A stretch of DNA of 64,000 bases, from positions 1-64,000 of the forward strand of contig NZ_JAHKRO010000038.1 of NCBI RefSeq assembly GCF_019396325.1, read 5' to 3'. The stretch's first letter is position 1; each line of letters starts with the position of its first letter. Shown here piece after piece: positions 54,695-61,719 of the stretch. Source of the DNA: Nonomuraea ceibae. GTDB lineage: Bacteria > Actinomycetota > Actinomycetes > Streptosporangiales > Streptosporangiaceae. Below the pieces are notes generated by a model, which saw only the letters and a program-made list of their open reading frames with translations, had not been told where the DNA came from and did no database searches. The position numbers and the translations under genes were made by a program.

Positions 54695-55660
54695 TTACCC
54701 CGCGTGACCTTCCGTAATCGTTCCTGGCTGCTGGGGGATGGAGGCTCGGCCGGCGCGTTCCGACAGGGTGCGGAAGGCGGCCAGGAGCTCGGGCGGGCCG
54801 TCGACGTGGAAGTCGGCGTCGAGCATGAGGATGTGCAGCGCGAGCCGCATCGGCGTGTCGCCGCCCGCGTGGACCGCGCAGGCGTGGTCGCCGCGCGGCT
54901 CGACGGCGACGGACGGGGGCAGCAGGGCGCGGACGACGGCGACGGGCGCGTGCACGGTGACGGTCGCGCGGTGCCGCATGAGCGCCGTGTCGACGCCCTG
55001 CGGCACCACGTCCGCCGGCGGCGCGGCGCGGGGGGTGAAGCGGGGGCCGTGCGGGGTGCGTACCGTCATCCGGTCGACCCGGAAGGTGCGCCAGCCGGCA
55101 CGGTGCACGTCCCAGGCGATCAGGTACCAGCGCCGTCCGGTGTGGACGAGCTTGTACGGTTCGACGTCGCGGACGCGTCCGTCACCGGTGTGGGTGCGGT
55201 AGTCGAACCGGAGCCGGTGCCGGTCGCGGCAGGCGGCGGCGACGGCCGTCAGCGTGCCGGTGGCGACGGGCGTGCCGGGCGGCCGGAGCGACACGGTGTG
55301 CCGGTGCAGCGCCTGGACGCGGTGGCGCAGGCGGGCGGGGAGTACCTGTTCGAGCTTGACCAGGGCGCGCAGCGCGGTCTCCTCGAACGCCCCGGCGGTG
55401 CGCAGCGCGACGGCGACGGCGACGGCCTCCTCGTCGTCGAGCAGCAGCGGCGGCAGTTTGGCGCCCGCGCCGAGCCGGTAGCCGCCGGCGACGCCGGGCG
55501 CGGCGTGCACCGGGTAGCCGAGGCTGCGCAGTTTGCCGATGTCGTAGCGGACGGTGCGCGGGCTGACCTCCAGCCGTTCGGCCAGCTCGGCGCCGGTCCA
55601 GTCGGCCCTGGCCTGGAGCAGTGAGAGCAGGCGCAGCAGCCGCGCGGAGGTTCCCAGCAT
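54695..55660 (-). CDS. YafY-type HTH/WYL-domain transcriptional regulator
   Basis: A 321-residue regulator: DeoR-like helix-turn-helix (ARLLRLLSLLQARADWTGAELA, TVRYDIGKLRSLGYPVHA), then a WYL domain with RRWYLIAWDVHRAGWRTFRVDRM, and a C-terminal WCX-like extension. WYL domains sense ligands, often nucleic acid or second-messenger types. It is divergent from the epoxide hydrolase gene, 54 bp away, which is its probable target. Confidence 0.9.
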   Translation of the reverse strand: MLGTSARLLRLLSLLQARADWTGAELAERLEVSPRTVRYDIGKLRSLGYPVHAAPGVAGGYRLGAGAKLPPLLLDDEEAVAVAVALRTAGAFEETALRALVKLEQVLPARLRHRVQALHRHTVSLRPPGTPVATGTLTAVAAACRDRHRLRFDYRTHTGDGRVRDVEPYKLVHTGRRWYLIAWDVHRAGWRTFRVDRMTVRTPHGPRFTPRAAPPADVVPQGVDTALMRHRATVTVHAPVAVVRALLPPSVAVEPRGDHACAVHAGGDTPMRLALHILMLDADFHVDGPPELLAAFRTLSERAGRASIPQQPGTITEGHAG

Positions 55661-55714
55661 GCCCGCATTCAATCCAGGCAAGGACTTTGCCACAAGGGCT
55701 GCGACGGTGGGGTC

Positions 55715-56845
55715 ATGAGCGAAGAGATCAGGGACTTCCGCATCGACATCCCCCAGGCGGACCTGGACGACCTGCGCGAGCGGCTGGGCCGGGCCCGGCT
55801 GCCGGTGCAGACGCCGGGGGCAGGGCCGGAGCGCGGCCTGCCGGTCGCGGCGCTGGCGGAGCTGGCCGAGCACTGGGCCACGGACTACGACTGGCGCCTG
55901 CACGAGAAGCGGCTCAACGCCCTTCCGCAGTACGTCACCACGATCGACGGCCAGGTCATCCACTTCCTGCACGTCCGCTCGCCGGAGCCAGACGCCACGC
56001 CGCTGGTCCTGACGCACGGCTGGCCGGGCTCGGTGGTGGAGTTCCTGGACGTGATCGGCCCGCTGACCGACCCGAGGGCGCACGGCGGCGACCCGGCCGA
56101 CGCCTTCCACCTGGTCGTCCCGTCGCTGCCGGGGTTCGGCTTCTCCGCGCCGCTGGCCGGCCCGGGCTGGACGCTGGAGCGGATCGCCCGCGCCTGGGCC
56201 ACGCTGATGGCCAGGCTCGGCTACGACCGCTACGGCGCGCAGGGCGGCGACTGGGGGTCGGGCGTGTCGCGGGAGCTGGGCCGGGTCGACGCCGGGCGCG
56301 TGATCGGCGTGCACGTGAACTACCTCATGACCTTCCCCCACGGCGACCCGGCGGAGCAGGCCGAGCTCGGCGAGGAGGACCAAGCCAGGCTGGCCGGGCT
56401 GGAGCGCTTCACGGGCGAGCTGGGCGGCTACCTGGCGATCCAGTCGACCCGGCCGCAGACGCTCGCGTTCGGGCTGGCCGACTCGCCGGTGGGGCAGCTC
56501 GCCTGGATCGCGGAGAAGTTCGCCGAGTGGACCGAGAACGGCGTGGACCGCGACCGGCTGCTCACGAACGTGTCGCTCTACTGGCTGACGAACACGGCCG
56601 ACTCGGCGGCGCAGATCTACTGGGAGTTCGCGCACGCGTGGAGCATGCCGGAGCGCTCGCCGACGCCGACGGGCGTGGCGGTGTTCGCCCACGACTACGT
56701 CAAGCCGGTCCGCGCGCTGGCCGAGCGGACCGACACGATCGTGCACTGGTCGGAGTTCGCGCACGGCGGGCACTTCGCCGCGCTGGAGCAGCCGCAGGCG
56801 CTCACCGAGGACGTGCGGGCCTTCTTCCGGGCCCTGCGGGGCTGA
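55715..56845 (+). CDS. Epoxide hydrolase (EHN-domain alpha/beta hydrolase)
   Basis: A 376-residue protein with the N-terminal EHN domain (FRIDIPQADLDDLRERLGRARLP) of microsomal-type epoxide hydrolases. The oxyanion motif HGWPGS, nucleophile Asp in QGGDWGS, and His in GGHFAALEQP are intact, as are aromatic cap residues. It hydrolyses epoxides to diols; the natural substrate is unknown. It stands divergent from the WYL regulator. Confidence 0.92.
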   Translation: MSEEIRDFRIDIPQADLDDLRERLGRARLPVQTPGAGPERGLPVAALAELAEHWATDYDWRLHEKRLNALPQYVTTIDGQVIHFLHVRSPEPDATPLVLTHGWPGSVVEFLDVIGPLTDPRAHGGDPADAFHLVVPSLPGFGFSAPLAGPGWTLERIARAWATLMARLGYDRYGAQGGDWGSGVSRELGRVDAGRVIGVHVNYLMTFPHGDPAEQAELGEEDQARLAGLERFTGELGGYLAIQSTRPQTLAFGLADSPVGQLAWIAEKFAEWTENGVDRDRLLTNVSLYWLTNTADSAAQIYWEFAHAWSMPERSPTPTGVAVFAHDYVKPVRALAERTDTIVHWSEFAHGGHFAALEQPQALTEDVRAFFRALRG

Positions 56846-56867
56846 TTACCAGCATGTTTCCGGCGTG

Positions 56868-56909
56868 ACGCATATGTATTGCGTGTTGCCCGGGTGAGTC
56901 ACATGTAAC
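56868..56909. promoter_or_regulatory. Palindromic sites upstream of narK
   Basis: Two inverted repeats: ACGCA-TATGTAT-TGCGT (56868-56884) and GTCACATGTAAC (56898-56909), the latter a 12-bp near-perfect palindrome (GTyACATGTrAC). They lie 80-120 bp before the narK start. GTnAC elements recall GlnR boxes that control nitrogen assimilation in actinomycetes, but full GlnR spacing was not confirmed. Confidence 0.5.
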
Positions 56910-56950
56910 CGGCGCACAGCCACGGACCGTCCATGTGCGTAACGCCGGGT

Positions 56951-56980
56951 TCCTACGTTCGACCTCACCAGAACGTAGGA
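56951..56980 (+). promoter_or_regulatory. Perfect 10-bp hairpin overlapping the narK ribosome-binding site
   Basis: TCCTACGTTC (56951-56960) and GAACGTAGGA (56971-56980) are fully complementary around a 10-nt loop. The narK Shine-Dalgarno AGGAGG (56977-56982) has its first four bases in the right arm, and ATG follows at 56987. If formed in mRNA the stem would limit ribosome access; as DNA it is also a possible operator. Confidence 0.7.
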
Positions 56981-56986
56981 GGAACG

Positions 56987-58297
56987 ATGACGCGCTGGAT
57001 CGCCGAGTGGCATCCCGACGACGCGGCCTTCTGGCAGCACACGGGCCGGAAGGTCGCCCGCCGGAACCTCGTCTTCTCGATCCTGGCCGAGCATCTCGGC
57101 TTCACCGTCTGGACGCTCTGGAGCATCGTGGCCGCCCGGATGGGCGCCTACGACTTCTCGACCGACCAGCTCTTCTGGCTCGTGGCGGTGCCGAACCTGG
57201 TCGGCTCGGCGCTGCGGGTGCCGTACACGTTCGGACCGGCCAGGTTCGGCGGGCGCAACTTCACGGTGGCGAGCGCGCTGCTGCTGATCGTCCCGGCGGT
57301 GCTGCTCGGCGTGGCGGTGAGCAGCCCGGACACCCCGTACTGGGCGTTCCTGGCCATCGCGGCCGTCGCCGGCGTCGGCGGCGGGAACTTCGCCTCCAGC
57401 ATGGCCAACATCACCTACTTCTACCCGCGCGCCCGCCAGGGCGTGGCGCTCGGGCTGAACGCGGCGGGCGGCAACATCGGCGTCAGCTCGGTGCAGCTCG
57501 TGATGCCGCTGGTGATCGGGGCGTTCGGGCTGGCGGCGGCGGGCTGGTTCTGGGTGCCGTTCATCGTGGTGGCCGCCGGCTGCGCCTACTTCTTCATGGA
57601 CAACCTGTCCAGCGCCAAGGCGAGCCCGCGCGAGCAGCTCGCGGTGGCGGGCCGCGCCCAGACGTGGATCCTGTCGTTCCTGTACGTGGGCACGTTCGGC
57701 TCGTTCATCGGCTACGCGACGGCGTTCCCGCTGCTGAGCATGAGCCTGTTCCCGGACGCGCCGTGGGCGGCGGTGGCGTTCGCCGGGCCGCTGGCCGGGT
57801 CGCTGATCAGGCCGGTGGGCGGCTGGCTGGCCGACCGGCTCGGCGGCGCGCCGGTCACCCTGTGGAACTTCGCCGCCATGGGCGCGGGCGTCGTGCTCGT
57901 CTGGCTCGCCTCGGCGTCCGGCGGCTTCTGGCCGTTCTTCCTCGCCTTCCAGGTTCTCTTCCTGACGGCCGGGATCGGGAACGGGTCCACGTACCGGATG
58001 ATCCCGGCCATCTTCCAGGCCAAGGCGGTCGCCGAGCGCGGCACCGGCGAGGAGGCGCTGCTGCACGGCAGACGGCAGGCGTCGGCGGCCATCGGGATCA
58101 TCTCCGCGGTCGGCGCGCTCGGCGGGTTCCTCATCAACCGGGCGTTCGGCATGTCGTTCGCCGCGACGGGCAGCCCGGCGGTGGCGTTCGCCGCGTTCGG
58201 CGCCTTCTACGCCGCCTGCTTCGCGCTGACCTGGTGGTGCTACACGCGCACCGTCGGCGTGACCCGGATCGCCTCCCTCGCCCATGCGCGGGTGTGA
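56987..58297 (+). CDS. narK: NarK-type nitrate/nitrite MFS transporter
   Basis: A 436-residue MFS protein of the nitrate/nitrite porter group, with about 12 TM segments and the nitrate signature stretches GVGGGNFASSMANITYFYP and GIGNGSTYRMIP, each with the Gly-rich helices of NarK. ATG 56987 with a perfect AGGAGG; an in-frame start at 56933 would lie inside the regulatory palindromes. As the first gene of a nitrate reductase and nitrite reductase operon it probably imports nitrate for assimilation. Confidence 0.94.
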   Translation: MTRWIAEWHPDDAAFWQHTGRKVARRNLVFSILAEHLGFTVWTLWSIVAARMGAYDFSTDQLFWLVAVPNLVGSALRVPYTFGPARFGGRNFTVASALLLIVPAVLLGVAVSSPDTPYWAFLAIAAVAGVGGGNFASSMANITYFYPRARQGVALGLNAAGGNIGVSSVQLVMPLVIGAFGLAAAGWFWVPFIVVAAGCAYFFMDNLSSAKASPREQLAVAGRAQTWILSFLYVGTFGSFIGYATAFPLLSMSLFPDAPWAAVAFAGPLAGSLIRPVGGWLADRLGGAPVTLWNFAAMGAGVVLVWLASASGGFWPFFLAFQVLFLTAGIGNGSTYRMIPAIFQAKAVAERGTGEEALLHGRRQASAAIGIISAVGALGGFLINRAFGMSFAATGSPAVAFAAFGAFYAACFALTWWCYTRTVGVTRIASLAHARV

Positions 58298-58300
58298 GCG

Positions 58301-60328
58301 ATGACCACCGTCGACACCCACTGCCCGTACTGCGCCCTGCAGTGCGGGATGGCGATCGGCGCCGAGGGGACCGGGATCACGATCACCCCCCGGGCCGACG
58401 TCCCGGCCAACGCCGGCGGCGCGCTCTGCCAGAAGGGCTGGACCGCCGCCGAGCTCCTCACCAACGGTGAGCGGCTGACCGGCCCGCTCCTGCACGGGAA
58501 CCCGGTGTCCTGGGAGGAGGCGCTCGACCACGTGGCGGCGCGCCTCATCGCTCTCAGGGACGAGCACGGCCCCGACGCCGTGGCCGTGTTCGGCGGGGGC
58601 GGGCTCACCAACGAGAAGGCGTACCTGCTCGGCAAGCTCGCCCGGGTCGCGCTCGGCACCAGCCAGATCGACTACAACGGCCGCTTCTGCATGTCGTCGG
58701 CCGCCGCCGCGTCGATCCGCGCGTTCGGCATGGACCGGGGGATGCCGTTCCCCGTCACCGACCTGGCCGGGGCCGACGTGGTGCTGCTGGCGGGCGCGAA
58801 CCCGGCCGAGACGATGCCGCCGTTCGTGCGCCACCTGGAGGGCGCGCGGCTCGTCGTGATCGACCCGCGCCGCACCGCGACCGCCCGGCTGGCCTGGCTG
58901 CACCTGCGGCCCGCGCCCGGCACCGACCTGGCGCTCGCGCTCGGCCTGCTGCACCTGGCCGTGGCCGAGGACCTGGTCGACGCCTCGTACGTGGCCGGGC
59001 GCACGACCGGGTTCGAGGCCGTGCGCACCTCGCTGGCCTCCTGGTGGCCCGAGCGGGTCGAGCGCGTCACCGGCGTGCCGGTCCAGCGCATGCGCGAGGC
59101 CGTGCGCGCGCTGGCGTTCGCGAGGAACGCGTACGTGCTCACCGGGCGCGGCGCCGAGCAGCACGCCAAGGGCACCGACACCGTGAGCGCGTTCGTCAAC
59201 CTGGCGCTCGCGCTCGGCCTGCCCGGCAGGCCCGGCTCCGGGTACGGGTGCCTCACCGGGCAGGGCAACGGCCAGGGCGGCCGCGAGCACGGGCAGAAGG
59301 CCGACCAGCTCCCCGGCTACCGCAGGATCGACGACCCGGCGGCGCGCGAGCACGTCGCGGGCGTGTGGGGGGTGCGGCCGGAGGACCTGCCGGGGCCGGG
59401 ACGGTCGGCGTACGAGCTGCTGGACGCGCTGGGCACGCCCGGCGGGCCGCGCGCGATGCTGCTGTTCGGCTCCAACCCCGTCGTGTCCGCGCCGGATTCG
59501 TCCAGGATCGCCGCCCGGCTGCGGGCGCTGGACCTGCTCGTCGTCTGCGACGTGGTGATGTCGGAGACGGCGGCGCTGGCCGACGTGGTGCTCCCGGTCA
59601 CCCAGTGGGCCGAGGAGACCGGCACGATGACGAACCTCGAAGGCCGCGTCCTGCTGCGCCGCCGGGCGCTCGCGCCGCCGCCCGGCGTCCGCGGCGACCT
59701 GGAGGTGATCGCCGGGCTGGCCCGCCGGCTCGGCCACGACTTCGCCGACGACCCCGCCGAGGTGTTCGAGGAGCTGCGCCGCGCCAGCGCCGGCGGCACG
59801 GCCGACTACGCGGGCATCACCTACGAGCGGATCGCCGGCGAGACCGGCGTGTTCTGGCCCTGCCCGGAGCCGGAGCACGCCGGCACGCCCCGGCCGTTCC
59901 TGGACTCCTTCCCCACGCCCGACGGCCGGGCCAGGTTCGTGCCCGTCGAGCACCGGCCTCCGGCCGAGGAGGTCGACGACGACTACCCCGTCCATCTGAC
60001 GACGGGCCGCGTGCTCGCCCACTACCAGAGCGGCGCGCAGACCCGCAGGATCGCCTCCCTGACCGCCGCCTCGCCGCACCCGTACGTGGAGCTCCACCCC
60101 GACCTGGCCGAACGGCTGGCGATCGAGGCGGGCGACCTGGTGCGGGTGACCAGCAGGCGCGGCACGGACGAGGCGGTGGCCAGGATCAGCGACGCGATCA
60201 GGAGCGACACCGTGTTCATGCCCTTTCACTGGGAGGGGGCGAACCGGCTGACCAACCCCGCGCTCGACCCCGCGTCCCGGATGCCGGAGTTCAAGGTCTG
60301 CGCCGTACGGGTGGAGCGGGTCTCATGA
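58301..60328 (+). CDS. nasC: Assimilatory nitrate reductase catalytic subunit (molybdopterin)
   Basis: A 675-residue bis-MGD oxidoreductase. The N-terminal [4Fe-4S] motif is CPYCALQCG with the fourth Cys in GALCQKGW; the pterin-binding regions follow (GGGGLTNEKAYLLGK, GANPAETMPP, GQGNGQGGREHG) and the C-terminal molybdopterin dinucleotide-binding domain includes TTGRVLAHYQSG and PFHWEGANRLTNPALDP. It has no Tat signal, so it is cytoplasmic and assimilatory. It begins 3 bp after narK and overlaps the next gene by ATGA. Confidence 0.94.
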   Translation: MTTVDTHCPYCALQCGMAIGAEGTGITITPRADVPANAGGALCQKGWTAAELLTNGERLTGPLLHGNPVSWEEALDHVAARLIALRDEHGPDAVAVFGGGGLTNEKAYLLGKLARVALGTSQIDYNGRFCMSSAAAASIRAFGMDRGMPFPVTDLAGADVVLLAGANPAETMPPFVRHLEGARLVVIDPRRTATARLAWLHLRPAPGTDLALALGLLHLAVAEDLVDASYVAGRTTGFEAVRTSLASWWPERVERVTGVPVQRMREAVRALAFARNAYVLTGRGAEQHAKGTDTVSAFVNLALALGLPGRPGSGYGCLTGQGNGQGGREHGQKADQLPGYRRIDDPAAREHVAGVWGVRPEDLPGPGRSAYELLDALGTPGGPRAMLLFGSNPVVSAPDSSRIAARLRALDLLVVCDVVMSETAALADVVLPVTQWAEETGTMTNLEGRVLLRRRALAPPPGVRGDLEVIAGLARRLGHDFADDPAEVFEELRRASAGGTADYAGITYERIAGETGVFWPCPEPEHAGTPRPFLDSFPTPDGRARFVPVEHRPPAEEVDDDYPVHLTTGRVLAHYQSGAQTRRIASLTAASPHPYVELHPDLAERLAIEAGDLVRVTSRRGTDEAVARISDAIRSDTVFMPFHWEGANRLTNPALDPASRMPEFKVCAVRVERVS

Positions 60329-61719
60329 GGCTCGTCGTGGTCGGCAACGGCATGGCCGGCTCCCGGCTGGTCGGCGAGGTCCGGGCGCGCGACCCGCGGA
60401 TGACGATCACCGTGTTCGGCGCCGAGCCCGGCCGCCCCTACAACCGGGTGCTGCTGTCGAACGTGCTCGCCGGCAAGGCCAGGCCCGAACAGCTCGGCCT
60501 GCACGACCTGTCCTGGTACGCCGCCAACCGGGTCGAGGCCGTGCTCGGCGGCGAGGTCGCCTGGATCGACCGGGAGGCCCGCGCCGTGCACACCGCCGAC
60601 GGCCGCCGCGAGCCGTACGACCTGCTCGTGCTCGCCACCGGCAGCGAGGCGGTCGTGCCGCCGATCCCCGGCGTGGCGCGGGCCGTCCCGTTCCGCACGC
60701 TCGACGACTGCGAGCGCATCCTCAAGGCCGCCGAGCACAGCCGCCGCGCCGTCGTCGTCGGCGGCGGGCTGCTCGGCGTCGAGGCCGCCCGCGGGCTGGC
60801 CGGGCGCGGCCTGCCCGTGACGCTGCTGCACCTGGCCGGCCATCTGATGGAACGCCAGCTCGACGCCGAGGCCGGGCTGCTGCTCGGCGAGACGCTGGCC
60901 GGGCTCGGCGTCGAGACCCGCACCGGCGTGTCCGCCGCGTCCGTCGAGGAGACGGGCGTCCGGCTGGCCGGCGGCGAGCTCGTCGAGGGCGACCTGGTCG
61001 TGCTCGCCTGCGGCGTCCGCCCGCTGACCGCGCTCGCCGCCGAGGCCGGGCTGGAGGTGCGGCGCGGCGTCGTCGTGGACGACGAGCTGCGCACCGACGA
61101 CCCGTCGATCTTCGCGATCGGCGAGTGCGCCGAGCACGACGGCACCGTGTACGGGCTGGTCGCGCCCGCCTGGGAGCAGGCGTCCGTGGCCGCCGACGTG
61201 ATCACCGGGGGCAAGGCGCGCTACCGGGGCTCGCGCCTGGTCACCCGGCTCAAGGCGAGCAGCGTCGAGCTGGCCGCCATGGGCGAGACCCAGCTCACCG
61301 ACGAGCACGCCGAGGTGGTCCGCTTCAGCCACCGCGCCAGGGGCACCTACCGCAAGCTCGTCATCCGCGACGACCGCCTGGTCGGGGCGATCCTGCTGGG
61401 CGACAGCGACGCCGTCGGCACGCTCACCCAGCTCTTCGACCGCGGCGGGCCGGTGCCCGGTGACCGGGCCGGCCTGCTGTTCCCCGGGCTGTCGGCCGCG
61501 CCGGTCGCCGACAGCCCGGTGCTCATGCCCGACGCGGCCAAGGTGTGCCAGTGCAACAACGTGACCAAGGGCCAGATCAGGGCCTGCTGGGAGGCGGGCG
61601 CCAGGGACGTGGCCGGGGTGGCCGCCGCCACCCGCGCCACGACCGGCTGCGGCACCTGCCGTGACGCCGTCGCGGGCATCGTCGGCTGGCTGTGCGAACA
61701 GGAAGGGGTCTCCGCATGA
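60325..61719 (+). CDS. nasB: Nitrate reductase electron-transfer subunit, FAD/NAD oxidoreductase with BFD-like [2Fe-2S] domain
   Basis: A 464-residue NirB-N-like flavoprotein. FAD motif VVVGNGMAGSRLV, NAD motif AVVVGGGLLGVEAARGLA, and FAIGECAEHDG close the flavin domains. The last 65 residues form a BFD-like iron-sulfur domain with CQCNNVTKGQI and TGCGTC supplying four Cys. It lacks the siroheme half of NirB. It most likely feeds electrons from NAD(P)H to the nitrate reductase. ATGA overlaps on both sides couple it to its neighbours. Confidence 0.88.
   Translation: MRLVVVGNGMAGSRLVGEVRARDPRMTITVFGAEPGRPYNRVLLSNVLAGKARPEQLGLHDLSWYAANRVEAVLGGEVAWIDREARAVHTADGRREPYDLLVLATGSEAVVPPIPGVARAVPFRTLDDCERILKAAEHSRRAVVVGGGLLGVEAARGLAGRGLPVTLLHLAGHLMERQLDAEAGLLLGETLAGLGVETRTGVSAASVEETGVRLAGGELVEGDLVVLACGVRPLTALAAEAGLEVRRGVVVDDELRTDDPSIFAIGECAEHDGTVYGLVAPAWEQASVAADVITGGKARYRGSRLVTRLKASSVELAAMGETQLTDEHAEVVRFSHRARGTYRKLVIRDDRLVGAILLGDSDAVGTLTQLFDRGGPVPGDRAGLLFPGLSAAPVADSPVLMPDAAKVCQCNNVTKGQIRACWEAGARDVAGVAAATRATTGCGTCRDAVAGIVGWLCEQEGVSA

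Noticed and set aside
56846..60229. An 1127-codon minus-strand frame opposite narK and nasC
   Set aside because: The plus strand encodes clear nitrate transport and molybdopterin proteins; the minus frame is low-complexity shadow.
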